Source: Saprospiraceae bacterium (GTDB lineage Bacteria; Bacteroidota; Bacteroidia; Chitinophagales; Saprospiraceae). Taken from it: a DNA stretch of 64,000 bases. The DNA lies in the NCBI GenBank assembly GCA_016715245.1, contig JADKAS010000014.1:62001-126000 (forward strand), written 5' to 3'. The notes under the pieces are model-generated. The model was given only the letters and a program-made list of their open reading frames with translations. It had not been told where the DNA came from and searched no databases. This document shows, in pieces, positions 12,501-20,601 of this stretch (within the stretch, counting starts at the first letter, position 1; every line of letters begins with the position of its first letter). Both the position numbers and the translations under genes were made by a program.

Positions 12501-15500
12501 AGCCTGTGCAGGGGAAACCACAACATTATTTCCTTCTTCCGGGGGTATATGGACGAGTTCCAATAATGCCATTGCTGCTGTCAATAATCAAGGCCTCGTC
12601 ACTGCCATTCAAGAGGGAACTGCCACATTCAGATTTCTTGAAACAGCTACCGGTTGTTATTCGGATTATTCGCAAAACTTTACGGTAAAACCTTTACCGA
12701 ATATTAACTTCTCAGGATTATCACAGATTTGTGCAGGACACAACACAAATGTAATTCCATCTTCCGGTGGCATATGGGTAAGTTCAAACCCTTCCGTCGC
12801 CATTATTTCAGAAAATGGTCTGATTACAGGTATTACTGAGGGAACTTCTAATTTGACATTTACCCAAACCGCAACTGGTTGTTCAGCTACCTTATCTTCT
12901 CCGATAGAAGTATTTTCAAACCCTGCTCTTCAAATCAATTTTCACGGTTCTATCTGCCTTCATGATAGTTCTCAATTAAGTGCATTAATTACTGGAGGAA
13001 GTCCTGAATTTGCCTTTGCATGGAGTGGACCGAATGGATTTGAAGCGAATACGGAAAACATTTTTATTCATGAAAATGGAAATTATTATTTAACCATTAC
13101 CGACAATAATGGATGTAGTGCATATGTTTCCGGTTTTGTCCATGAAGCTTTTGAACCGATAGTAAATTACTCAGAATCCGTTGTTTGTGAAGAAGATACA
13201 GTAACCTTGGGAGTTCAGTCAAATCAGGCAGTCTCTTATGTATGGAGTTCTAACGCTCAGAATTCTACAAATAATGAAGTTATCGTTGTACCGGAATTTC
13301 CGGCTTCTGACTATTATGTTACCGTAACCAATGTTATTGGTTGTTCTGTTGTAGCCGAAGCAAACATTTTGGTAAATGCAAAACCAGAGATTGAATATTC
13401 AGGTGCTCAAAGTATTTGTGTTGGTGAACTATCGTATATTTCCCCGGGAACAGGAGGCATTTGGACCAGCATCAACCCTTCAGTGGCAGTGGTTTCAAAT
13501 ACCGGTCTTATTACAGGTTTACAACCGGGAATAACAGGATTTTTTTATACTGATGCCACAACATTTTGTGTTTCAGATACCTCTGAAATTTTTGAAGTAA
13601 AAGCGAAAACTTCCATTGTTTACCAAGGCCCTGAAGAAATTTGTCAAGGTGAACTGATACAGCTTGTACCTACAACAAATGGTTGGACATCAAATAATTC
13701 GGGAGTTGCGACTGTTGATAATAACGGTTGGATTACTTCTTATGCCGGGGGAATTGTCATTTTTACCTATACGAATAGTCTTGGTTGTATATCAGATGAA
13801 ACCGTTTCTGTCACCGTCCACAGTAAACCCGATATTGTTTTAAATGGCAACCAGTTTTTATGTTTGGAGGGTACCACACAGTATTTACCATCCTCAGGAG
13901 GTACGTGGACGAGTTTGAATCCTGACGTGGCAACTATCCTTAATAATGGAGAAATAACGGCGATTGCGGAAGGTCAGGCCAGATTTTTATTTACCAATCA
14001 AAACAATGGGTGTATTTCTGACACTTCTCAAATAATTTATGTCCTTGATTCTCTGACAGTTGAACTTAATGGTGGCTTAGAAATCTGCACCGGTGAAACA
14101 ACCAGTCTTCTACCTTCTTCCGGGGGTCTTTGGATAAGCAATAATCCTTCCTTAGCCATTATTTCCAGCAGCGGCATCGTCACCGGACTTCAACCAGGTA
14201 CAGCGACATTTACATTCATAAGTAACACTGTAGATTGTTTTTCCGGAAGTTCTCTGCCCATAACTATTCATGCTCGTCCCACAGTTGCATTTACCGGGCC
14301 AACTCAATTATGTATTGGTGACAGTACTTACGTCACCCCTTCCTCGAATGGAACCTGGGAATCTTCTAATCCTGATGTTGCTCAGATCTTTGATAATGGA
14401 AAAATTTATGCCATAGGAAGCGGAACCTCGGATTTTGTTTTTACACATACCTTAACAGGCTGTGCTTCAGTACCCACAAGTGCAGTATCTGTATTATCCA
14501 GACCCAATGTTGCCCTCACAGGACCCAACAGTATTTGTGAAGATGGATTTACAAGTCTTTCTCCATCCACAGGTGGAATATGGTATTCTTCAAATACAGA
14601 TATTGCCACCGTGAACAGTACAGGTATTGTGACGGGTCATCAGGCAGGAGAAGTTAACTTTATGTTCATGGAAAATGGTTCGGGTTGCGTTTCATTACCA
14701 ACTGAAAATGTAAGTGTGATATCTCAACCAGCAGTTTATATAACCGGATCACAACAAATTTGTATCAACAGCACAACACAATTATTTCCGGTTACTGGCG
14801 GTTCATGGGTTTCCCTTCAGCCTTCTGTTGCTTCGGTCACCAATACGGGTTTGGTCACCGGACATGTTTCAGGCATGGCCCGATTTGTTTTTACAAATCA
14901 AATCGGATGTGTTTCTTTACCGTCTGAATGGGTAACTGTTCATGGAAAACCGCAGGCAGTAATTACCGGATCATCACAGATTTGTATTAACGGAAATACA
15001 CAGATAATACCAGCATCAGGAGGAACATGGTTGTCATCAAGACCATCTGTACTTGGAATAAACAATTCAGGATTGATTACAGGTATAGCCTCTGGTAATG
15101 CCAAATTTGTTTTTACGGATACTTTAACAGGGTGTCGTTCGGATTCGAGTAATGTCGTAAACGTTTTCCCTAACCCGGAAGTTACATTGAGTGGTTCAGG
15201 TTCTATTTGCGTCGGTCAAAACACGTTACTTCACCCCACCACCGGTGGTCAGTGGGTTTCATTACAACCATCTATTGCAGCAGTCAACAGCAACGGAACC
15301 GTAAATGGACTGAGTCCGGGATGGGCAGGATTTAAATTTACGAACATTACTACAGGATGTTCGGCAGAGTTAAATAATATAGTACAAGTAAAATCGAGAC
15401 CTGTTATTTCTTTAGCGGGGCCGGGTGTCATATGTGGTGGCAGTACTACAAATTTATTACCTTCAACCGGCGGAACATGGTTATCGCTTGATCCTGCTAT

Positions 15501-17868
15501 TGCCTTAGTGAATAACAATGGCATTGTAACAGGTATGAATATTGGAAATGCCAGATTCAGATTTACTGATTTTACAACAGGCTGCACCTCTTCGCAAAAT
15601 ATTCAGATTACTGTGATTTCTGATCCTACCATTACGCTGGACGGACCTGATAAAATTTGTATTGGTGGTCATACCCAGCTACTCCCCAATACGGGTGGTG
15701 TATGGGAATCAACAAATCCCTCAGTGCTTACGGTTACCAATGAAGGTTTAGTAACAGGAGTCGGATATGGAGTCGCACAATGCAGATTTTTACATCAAAA
15801 TACAGGTTGTTATTCAAATGTATCAATTCCTATAGAAGTTACCCAAACAGCAAGTTTATCATTGGATGGAAATACCGACATCTGTGTTGGATATTGCACC
15901 AGACTCACCAGTGATAAAGAAGGAATATGGTTTAGCAGAGATATTAACAAAGCTGTGATTACCAGTGATGGTAAAGTAACAGCAAAAGCACCTGGCAAAG
16001 CAAATTTTTATTTTATTGAATCGGCTTCCGGATGTATGAATGATTTTACCACGGATCTTATTAATATTAATAATTGTGTAAATCCGGATTTTAATGTTAC
16101 TTCTGTAAATATTCCGGTTTCAGGAAATCTGAGCACCAATGACGAAATACAAAGTGGTTCCATTTATGTTTCCAATCCGATTTTAATATCAAAACCGGAA
16201 GGTTCTACTTACAATCTTATTATTTTCAATAATGGAAATTATATATTTACAGCAAATACGCCTGGAAGATATAGGTATTATATTAAGGTGTGTACTCCGG
16301 ATATGTCGGACAATTGCCCTCAGTTTCCATTGACCATTACCGTAGTGGAACCAAAAAAAATGGAACATTGTATAGCAGCCAATCTTGATTTGGCAACAAC
16401 CTATATAAATACGCCTGTAATCGTATCCGTTCTGGACAATGACAAGTGTATTAACTCCACTACCTGTCATATTGATTCATCATTGGTAACAGTCCACAGT
16501 CAGGGGAATTCTGGAACTGCAATTTTTAATACTAATAAAAAACTGCAATATACTCCACTGCCAGGTTTTATTGGATCTGATACGGTAATGTATAAAATTT
16601 GTTCCTCTGATGATGTTTTAAATTGTGTTATAAATCGTGTTATTGTTGTCGTTAAAGACTCTAGTGCAGATAATTCTCTTTCGGCATCGGACGATTTTTA
16701 TTTTACCGATAAAAATATTTCACTTCAGGCTTTATTACCCATAACCAATGACTTGGACCCTGAATCTGATGAACTTATCATTACACCACAGGGAAGTTCT
16801 GTTTCACCAATAATGAACTCAGGCGGAAGTTATCATATAGTCAACGATGGAAGTTTATACTTTACTCCGGCCACAAATTTTGTAGGCCCCGTTGATATAA
16901 TTTATGAATTATGCGATAATACGGGTAATTGTGTATACGCCACAGTCCATATTTTGGTTCTTGACAATTTGCGTATCAGAATACGGGCCTATCTGGAAGG
17001 CGCTTTGATTAATAACGGAGGAATGGTTGGTCCGGGCAACAGAACATTGATGAGAGACGAGCTTAGAACAAGTAGTTTTACCAATAAAAATGAAATTCCT
17101 GCCCGTGATCCATACTCTTATCCTATGCCTCTTATGGATTTGACAAATATTTACAAACATGTAGGTTTGGGAGGAAATCAGAATTTCAGACAAATTCCTG
17201 ATTCGGCAGCTGTATTTTCAGTAAATGGCCCTAATGCAATTGTAGACTGGGTTTTTATTGAATTGAGAAATGTTGCTGATTCCACCGAAGTATTAGCTAC
17301 CCGTTCAGGGCTTATTCAAAGAGATGGAGACATTGTTGACCTTGATGGAATTTCTGCGTTGGAATTTCCGGGAACAAGACTTGATTCCTGTTATGTTGTG
17401 GTAAGGCATAGAAACCATCTTGGTGTCATGTCACAAAAAATTTCAACGCACATTGAACTGGATTTTACAGATATTAATACACCTGTTTTTGATTTTGGCA
17501 ACCGATTGCAAAATGGATTTAACTATTCAGGCCTTGCCATGAAAATTGAAGAAATAACACAACAAAGATGTTTATGGGCAGGTGATGCTGATGCAAACGG
17601 GGCACTAAAATTTATCAACCCGAATGATGATCAGAATATGATGTTTTTTGAAGTTATTTCGTTTCCTTCAAATGAAGGGTTTTTTGCCAATTATAATTAT
17701 GGTCATGGTTACATGCAGGGAGATTTTGACTTGAATGGGAAAGTAAAATATGACAATCCCAACGATGATAAAAACTTTTTATTTTATCAGGTACTATTTT
17801 ATCCTTTAAATGTGGAATTTATATCTAATTTCAGTGCCATTATAGAACAGGTACCGCATTCAAAATAA
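6508..17868 (+). CDS. Giant repeat adhesin, C-terminal part
   Basis: Downstream part of the same gene; its open frame already covers 6487-6507, so the ATG at 6508 is only the first methionine after the break. In order: SprB-type repeats (VSGGSPTYQFLWSNG, GLYQVTVTDINGC); a conserved domain around RTHTQSGWGE (about 6810-7330) of a kind I recall from other Bacteroidota surface proteins; another SprB-like unit; seven more 474-bp modules (about 7798-11133); PKD/SprB-like units; about seventeen single BIG2-like units of about 75 residues (11794-16075); cadherin-like domains (about 16080-16960, motif SVLDNDKC); and a C-terminal region (16960-17868) with GPNAIVDWVFIELRN, VRHRNHLGVM and two DxNG repeats (GDADANGALKF, GDFDLNGKVKY). 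This C-terminal type is common in Saprospiraceae-like surface proteins. No PNP-type T9SS tail is visible. SprB repeats are known from the mobile gliding adhesin of Flavobacterium; a gliding role here is not shown. Confidence 0.85.
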   Translation: MSGLYSVNITDSNGCVNNADIMVVVHQNPTFTAVIQEVTTFNGLDGIINISVSGGSPTYQFLWSNGAVSEDLGNIQHGLYQVTVTDINGCTAFNETEYSVGHPADCSGYRTHTQSGWGEVAFENNAGSYRDLHFSTAFPDGLTIGCDNKLILTSASAVDVFLPTNGIDTLLPTGTLTDPEGFNNNFAAQLVALTLSYEFDLYDGDFSASTEPFGKLRIGSGPLLGMTIDDLLMEANYLIGGCSSSYSISDIVNALTLANENYVDGKVTGDFLVCCQMVVMTTGGTICSGDSIEIISAGTNGRVPYSYNWSDGLGVDSIKVVSPLSTYTYFVTVTDLVGCTATEDIIVNVNPSPVVNIFAPAVCEGNKLTLSTFLSSGTPSYSYSWTGPQGFVATISPVSINNANQSMVGLYYVTVTDQNGCIDSTSTYTTIYIKPNTPVIDTVHQPLCVPPTGSVFLSDLPPSGVWEITVYPDGNTVNGSGSTAIINDLLPEQEYTFIVKDDFSCESEISMSATLGSIPEDPEVGGTVETCIGSSTYMTPSENGLWTSSNPSVASVNNNGFVLASNPGSTILTYERNIDGCSNTLYYTVHSKPIPPVIGLVTQPTCYTPTGSIELTDLPENENWTIIRYPGAIPYNGMDENFTINGLPIQKRYRFRVLNSNYCMSDSSAVVYINEMPVNPVLNGVTEICLGDSTQLSPSSAGVWNVELSGVVNVNSNGNVTSVAPGNTILTYTRDSDGCKNSIPFTVYSNPIKPLVSNIVQPTCIVPTGSVTLSGLPVSGTWTVTAMPGNLTFSGSGQTLHINGLIPDNLFTFFVRDENNCMSLISDGVYINAIPANPVLDGLPSLCIGNTTQMIPSSGGNWTSSNTSIAGITSNGLVSGIGSGIATLRYTRSADGCFSEKVIAINSNPAVPFVNIPVQPTCYNPSGSVMLQNLPSTENWTITRSPGGNVYSGSGNSFLISDLPILQSYRFVVVNQAGCTSLPSAQILIGNIPTDPVISGDSSLCVGTTATISPGNHGFWTSSDNNVATISNQGIVSGISQGSVLLTYTRVADGCDQSRIFNVFSNPNAPVVSDVYQPTCYEPSGSVSLTGLPVSGSWILYRNPGAVPYNGSGIEYDVTNLSLNQSYFFTIRDGNGCTSLQSAEVVIQDIPDDPQIDGEDRVCVGNYTSVSSSDTGLWSTANSSIATINEAGNIYGVATGIVKISFTRSIDGCDTEKTITVYPNPSTLFVGTIVHPTCILPTGSVLLNGLPNGNWTVTSSPSGNEYLGNTSTLLVGNLSGGSTNAFFVTNAFGCSSGLSANAHINEIPANPVLTGASNVCIGDNIHLLPSSSGVWTAVNQSIATISSTGIVTGISEGVATMTYIRSSDGCSSSKEIQVFPNPIKPTIGFITNPDCINRTGSVVLHNLPSVGTWMLKRYPGNVTYTGTGTSFVIQNLSPDKSYYFTVENSNQCVSESTEMVYIAPIPNDPVLSGTDMVCLGGTSQLSPATEGSWVSSEPYIIEVSNTGFVNSIEAGSAVLTYTRASDGCSASMNFYSNPNPVADIQGTAVVCSGGLGFLEARGGVLFEWSTGSANSTIFISNSGTYYVTVTNSFGCTSSAEQIVTISSNLNVNIDYNGSVCYVPGKELSAVVTNGISPYTYYWTGPSGMTSNAPSIVIANNGNYSVTVTDSAGCTAASTGFIFQNYEPFIVVLNTTVCEGQSVLLEVDSPSAVSYLWSSNAGNATTRSVLVNPEIPSSLYTVTVTNEIGCTAVPSVLIGVIPKPQLILSGSNAVCLGETTSFTPSVPGYWQNLNPGVAVINSQGVVTGISEGTARFLYTSLIGNCLSDTSETITVNNLPVATMTDPGQICIGYHVQLQPATGGTWTSTNPLVASINNNGYVTGLIPGTSRFMFTSSTTGCTSYPSPEITVESISNTVLSGPDQVCVGSNILLEADFQGGIWQTSNPSIAMVNNSGIVTGVAFGTVDIIYTLILGSCVESTSKTISVLSKPVITFEGLTTACAGETTTLFPSSGGIWTSSNNAIAAVNNQGLVTAIQEGTATFRFLETATGCYSDYSQNFTVKPLPNINFSGLSQICAGHNTNVIPSSGGIWVSSNPSVAIISENGLITGITEGTSNLTFTQTATGCSATLSSPIEVFSNPALQINFHGSICLHDSSQLSALITGGSPEFAFAWSGPNGFEANTENIFIHENGNYYLTITDNNGCSAYVSGFVHEAFEPIVNYSESVVCEEDTVTLGVQSNQAVSYVWSSNAQNSTNNEVIVVPEFPASDYYVTVTNVIGCSVVAEANILVNAKPEIEYSGAQSICVGELSYISPGTGGIWTSINPSVAVVSNTGLITGLQPGITGFFYTDATTFCVSDTSEIFEVKAKTSIVYQGPEEICQGELIQLVPTTNGWTSNNSGVATVDNNGWITSYAGGIVIFTYTNSLGCISDETVSVTVHSKPDIVLNGNQFLCLEGTTQYLPSSGGTWTSLNPDVATILNNGEITAIAEGQARFLFTNQNNGCISDTSQIIYVLDSLTVELNGGLEICTGETTSLLPSSGGLWISNNPSLAIISSSGIVTGLQPGTATFTFISNTVDCFSGSSLPITIHARPTVAFTGPTQLCIGDSTYVTPSSNGTWESSNPDVAQIFDNGKIYAIGSGTSDFVFTHTLTGCASVPTSAVSVLSRPNVALTGPNSICEDGFTSLSPSTGGIWYSSNTDIATVNSTGIVTGHQAGEVNFMFMENGSGCVSLPTENVSVISQPAVYITGSQQICINSTTQLFPVTGGSWVSLQPSVASVTNTGLVTGHVSGMARFVFTNQIGCVSLPSEWVTVHGKPQAVITGSSQICINGNTQIIPASGGTWLSSRPSVLGINNSGLITGIASGNAKFVFTDTLTGCRSDSSNVVNVFPNPEVTLSGSGSICVGQNTLLHPTTGGQWVSLQPSIAAVNSNGTVNGLSPGWAGFKFTNITTGCSAELNNIVQVKSRPVISLAGPGVICGGSTTNLLPSTGGTWLSLDPAIALVNNNGIVTGMNIGNARFRFTDFTTGCTSSQNIQITVISDPTITLDGPDKICIGGHTQLLPNTGGVWESTNPSVLTVTNEGLVTGVGYGVAQCRFLHQNTGCYSNVSIPIEVTQTASLSLDGNTDICVGYCTRLTSDKEGIWFSRDINKAVITSDGKVTAKAPGKANFYFIESASGCMNDFTTDLININNCVNPDFNVTSVNIPVSGNLSTNDEIQSGSIYVSNPILISKPEGSTYNLIIFNNGNYIFTANTPGRYRYYIKVCTPDMSDNCPQFPLTITVVEPKKMEHCIAANLDLATTYINTPVIVSVLDNDKCINSTTCHIDSSLVTVHSQGNSGTAIFNTNKKLQYTPLPGFIGSDTVMYKICSSDDVLNCVINRVIVVVKDSSADNSLSASDDFYFTDKNISLQALLPITNDLDPESDELIITPQGSSVSPIMNSGGSYHIVNDGSLYFTPATNFVGPVDIIYELCDNTGNCVYATVHILVLDNLRIRIRAYLEGALINNGGMVGPGNRTLMRDELRTSSFTNKNEIPARDPYSYPMPLMDLTNIYKHVGLGGNQNFRQIPDSAAVFSVNGPNAIVDWVFIELRNVADSTEVLATRSGLIQRDGDIVDLDGISALEFPGTRLDSCYVVVRHRNHLGVMSQKISTHIELDFTDINTPVFDFGNRLQNGFNYSGLAMKIEEITQQRCLWAGDADANGALKFINPNDDQNMMFFEVISFPSNEGFFANYNYGHGYMQGDFDLNGKVKYDNPNDDKNFLFYQVLFYPLNVEFISNFSAIIEQVPHSK
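7798..11133 (+). repeat. Seven tandem 474-bp protein modules (array 2)
   Basis: Same module as array 1. The opening residue falls at 7819, 8293, 8767, 9241, 9715, 10189 (leucine here) and 10660, so five intervals are exactly 474 bp and the last is 471 bp because one residue is missing (LPNGNW in place of LPxxGxW). Together with array 1 this makes thirteen modules. The two arrays are separated by SprB-like units and the QSGWGE domain. Confidence 0.9.
11794..16075 (+). repeat. Array of about 17 BIG2-like units
   Basis: Single units without the QPTC half-module. Each runs P-x-(I/V)-x-(L/Y)-x-G, then (I/V)C(V/I)G, a GGxW(T/V)S strand, a VxNxxGxVTG turn, a F/Y-x-F-T segment and a late GC. Spacing of the opening residue is about 225 bp (11794, 12019, 12244, then 12472, 12697), with small variation elsewhere (for example 219 bp at 13609-13828). 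Two SprB/PKD-like units (about 12922-13380) interrupt the array after the fifth copy. Confidence 0.85.
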
Positions 17869-17944
17869 TATTATTACTTTTTGTAAAAAGAGTTCGGGGA
17901 GTGTGAATTTTATTTTATTTTCTTGCAGGTTATTGATTCTGAAT

Positions 17945-18592
17945 TTACACCAATAAGTCATTTTCCAATGCAATTCGTACAAGTCCTACACTATTCCGGG
18001 CATTCAGTTTGGATAATAAACTACTTCTATGAGATTCCACTGTTTTTAAACTGATAAATAAATTATCTGCAATTTCCTGGGTGGTAAATTCCTGAGCAAT
18101 CAATTTTAAAACTTCTTTTTCCCTTCTTGATAATTTTGGTATGGACGAGTTTGTTTTTGAAGAGGCTTTCCTCGAATTCATAAGTCCTTTCATTATGGTT
18201 TCTGTGACTTCCTTTGAAAAATAGGAATCACCATTACTTACGGTCCGGATGGCTTTAAACAATTCTTCTCTTCCCGTATTTTTTAAAATATATCCTTTTG
18301 CTCCGTTGTTTAATATTTCTGAAACAAAACTTTCTTCATTAAACATCGAAATGGCCAGAACTTTTAATTTAGGATGGCTTACAGATAACTCTTTACAAAC
18401 ATCGATTCCATTTTTTCCCGGAAGATTGACATCCAGCAACAAAATGTCAGGTTCGTTTTGGTTTACAAATTGTAAAACTTCAGGACCTGTGTAACATCGG
18501 CCGATAATTTTAAAATCATTTTCGGATGTTAATATAGATTCTATCCCATCCACAAACATAGTGTGGTCATCTGCTATAAGTATTCTGATCAT
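17945..18592 (-). CDS. LuxR-family response regulator (NarL/FixJ type)
   Basis: A two-component response regulator of 215 residues, the standard length of this class. The receiver domain (residues 1-120) shows the acidic pair D8/D9, the phosphoacceptor D54 in LLLDVNLPG and the conserved K104 in YILKNT. A short linker leads to a LuxR-type helix-turn-helix (about 150-212) with LSRREKEVLKLIAQEFTTQE and the recognition segment SLKTVESHRSSL. No histidine kinase lies next to it, so it is an orphan in this window. It converges on the giant adhesin gene, 76 bp away. A -7-type box lies at 18618-18625. Its targets cannot be read from the sequence. Confidence 0.95.
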   Translation of the reverse strand: MIRILIADDHTMFVDGIESILTSENDFKIIGRCYTGPEVLQFVNQNEPDILLLDVNLPGKNGIDVCKELSVSHPKLKVLAISMFNEESFVSEILNNGAKGYILKNTGREELFKAIRTVSNGDSYFSKEVTETIMKGLMNSRKASSKTNSSIPKLSRREKEVLKLIAQEFTTQEIADNLFISLKTVESHRSSLLSKLNARNSVGLVRIALENDLLV

Positions 18593-18617
18593 TTTGTGTC
18601 AAGTAAAAGTTTAAAAA

Positions 18618-18625
18618 CAAAGGTA
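18618..18625 (-). promoter_or_regulatory. Bacteroidota -7 promoter box for the response regulator
   Basis: The + strand reads CAAAGGTA, which is TACCTTTG on the gene strand, matching TAnnTTTG, 26 bp before the ATG. A second similar box (TATCTTTG on the minus strand) lies at 18662-18669. No clear TTTG at -33 was found. Confidence 0.5.
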
Positions 18626-19155
18626 TTATAAATATATTTTTTTTGTTTCGTTTTACCGTTACAAAGATACGGATATTTCCCTGAGCAAAATTAGGTGAAA
18701 ACCCTGTATAAAAAAATCGGTGAATTCAATGATGTTTTGTATTTTAAAAGACCTGACCTTTGTATTATCAAAATGATTAAATAAAATGATTCTTGAGAAA
18801 CAAATAATATTACATTCTATGACAGAAAAATGGGTTGTTTATCTGCTCTCTTCTGTTTTGGTATATGTGAGTTTATTTGTTTCACCGGTATAACGTACCG
18901 GGAAAATTTGAAATGGTTGTTTAGATAGGTGTCGCATTAAAGAATGTTTCGCCATACAAAATTCTCTTATTAGGTTTACGGTATCGACAAAGTAAGGTCG
19001 GTTTGGCATAAATAGGCTGCCGACCTCACTTTTGTCAAAATAATCTGTATTCGTCAACATTGACCTGACAACGTGTTTTTTATAGTAAAGGTTTTTAGAA
19101 GGAGATCTTACCCATTACCGATTTTTTTTTGAAATAATTAATATCAAAATATAGA

Positions 19156-19201
19156 GGCTAAGGCTTCACCACACTACGTAAAAGTTGTTGAAACCTTAGC
19201 C
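19156..19201 (+). ncRNA. Candidate structured small RNA (hairpin before an orphan terminator)
   Basis: Two 13-nt arms, GGCTAAGGCTTCA (19156-19168) and TGAAACCTTAGCC (19189-19201), pair with one C/A mismatch around a 20-nt loop. About 46 nt further lies a rho-independent terminator oriented for + strand transcription. The transcript's 5' end is unknown; only the hairpin is annotated. It matches none of the tmRNA, RNase P or SRP RNA landmarks I know. A 6S-like RNA is possible but unsupported. Confidence 0.3.
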
Positions 19202-19247
19202 AAAAGATGTAAATACTCATTGGGATTTGACTGTTGCATAAAGAAAC

Positions 19248-19280
19248 GCCTCCAAAAAGTTGGGGGCTTTTCTTTTTTTT
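19248..19280 (+). terminator. Rho-independent terminator, better on the + strand
   Basis: The stem GCCTCC / GGGGGC (one G-U pair) with an 8-nt loop is followed on the + strand by a T-rich tract (19268-19280, interrupted by a single C). On the minus strand the following tract is weaker (GTTTCTTT), though it may also serve meaB, which ends 26 bp away. Confidence 0.65.
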
Positions 19281-19305
19281 GGTTGAGTGGTTGAAAGTGG
19301 TCTGC

Positions 19306-20331
19306 TCAGTGTGGCGGCAATATTTCCTGAAATAATTTTCTGATTTCCCTTAATGCCAGAACGGCATTACTTTTTTTGTTTTTAATATTCTCCGTAATCT
19401 CTTCAAAATGATTTTTAAATGTAAACCTGGATAAAATCATTTCAAGCAACAGCACAGGCACCTGTTTTTGGAACCAAATTTTTTCCTGTTCATCTCGTCT
19501 GTGGGTAAATATTCCTTTGCTTTGTACTATTTTTTTATACATGTCCAATGATTCCAGAACAGAGGATATTCCTGTGTTTTCAATAGAGGAAACCAACAGG
19601 ACAGGAACTTTCCAGTCAACAATAGAATGGTGAAACATAACAAATGACTGTTTATAGAATCTTGCCGTTTCATTGGCTGCCTTGCTTAAATGGCCATCGT
19701 TTTTATTGACAACTGCAAGATCAGCACTTTCGACTATTCCCCTTTTTATACCTTGAAGGTCATCGCCGGCACCAGGCTGAAGAATCAATATATTTACATC
19801 TGAAAGATCAGAGACCTCCGTTTCACTTTGTCCGACTCCAACAGTCTCAATAATAATTCTGTCATAACCTGCAGCTTCGCAAAGAAGGATAGCTTCCTTT
19901 GTATTTGGTCCCACACCTCCCAGAATATTTCCTGAAGGAGAAGGACGAATAAAAACAGACTCTAATCCGGATAATTTTTCCATCCTGGTTTTATCACCCA
20001 GAATACTTACTTTGGTTGTGGAACTGGAAGGGTCAATTGTCAACACGGCAATACGGTAACCTTTTTGAGCTAATGAAGAACCCAAATAATCAATGAAAGT
20101 ACTTTTTCCCGCTCCCGGACTGCCTGTAATCGCTATTCTGAAGGAATTTACCTCATTGTTTTCATACGCCCAGGTCAGGAGATTTTCAGAAATGGACTTT
20201 TTTTCTTCTTTGTTATTTTCTATGAGGGTAATAGCTTCAGCAAGCACAAATTTATTGCCGGCACTAATGCCATTCTGGTAGTAAGCAAGGTCTCTGATTT
20301 GTTTTTTATAAAATGCCGGATTTGGTTCCAT
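19306..20331 (-). CDS. meaB: Methylmalonyl-CoA mutase-associated GTPase MeaB
   Basis: G3E-family P-loop GTPase that chaperones adenosylcobalamin-dependent methylmalonyl-CoA mutase, protecting it from inactivation and gating cofactor loading. The 341 residues show the Walker A GSPGAGKST (70-78), the switch segment ETVGVGQSE (162-170), the QPGAGDDLQG segment and a base-specificity motif NKND (209-212), where NKAD is usual. Length fits MeaB/ArgK. The mutase subunits are not in the window, but methylmalonyl-CoA epimerase lies at 61.9-62.3 kb. It is monocistronic in appearance, with a -7-like box at 20364-20371. Older databases call this family ArgK; the MeaB role is better supported. Confidence 0.93.
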   Translation of the reverse strand: MEPNPAFYKKQIRDLAYYQNGISAGNKFVLAEAITLIENNKEEKKSISENLLTWAYENNEVNSFRIAITGSPGAGKSTFIDYLGSSLAQKGYRIAVLTIDPSSSTTKVSILGDKTRMEKLSGLESVFIRPSPSGNILGGVGPNTKEAILLCEAAGYDRIIIETVGVGQSETEVSDLSDVNILILQPGAGDDLQGIKRGIVESADLAVVNKNDGHLSKAANETARFYKQSFVMFHHSIVDWKVPVLLVSSIENTGISSVLESLDMYKKIVQSKGIFTHRRDEQEKIWFQKQVPVLLLEMILSRFTFKNHFEEITENIKNKKSNAVLALREIRKLFQEILPPH

Positions 20332-20363
20332 GTGTGTTTTTGTACTCTTTTGACCACAAAATA

Positions 20364-20371
20364 CAAAGGTA
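20364..20371 (-). promoter_or_regulatory. Bacteroidota -7 promoter box for meaB
   Basis: The + strand reads CAAAGGTA, which is TACCTTTG on the gene strand, matching TAnnTTTG, 33 bp upstream of the meaB ATG. No clear -33 partner was found. Confidence 0.5.
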
Positions 20372-20601
20372 ATAACAATTCTTGTTAATTAATTCTTTGA
20401 TTTCGGAAGTATTCAAAAAAGATGGCACCAACTTTTTTATCAAACAATAGGGGTTTTACATTGATAGAAAAAAAAGATCTACGATAAATCAATAAATTTT
20501 TTTTAATGACAAAAATCATCAAAAGTTAAAATAAAAAAGTGGAATACCGCTGAACATTTTCCTTCAAAATTGCTTATTAAAGTAAATAAAATTTACAATA
20601 T

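Larger units (their letters stand above)
18593..19305. other. 713-bp gap without a convincing protein gene
   Basis: The left end holds the regulator's promoter. A 35-codon + frame at 18786-18893 (MILEKQIILHSMTEK, then a hydrophobic stretch) could encode a small membrane peptide, but nothing else supports it. A 73-codon minus frame at 18839-19060 has no recognisable domain. The right part holds a strong hairpin (19156-19201) and a + strand terminator (19248-19280) that no annotated gene uses, suggesting a small RNA on the + strand. Confidence 0.5.

Noticed and set aside
18839..19060. 73-codon minus-strand frame in the gap after the response regulator
   Set aside because: No recognisable domain, no promoter box, and its composition looks non-coding.
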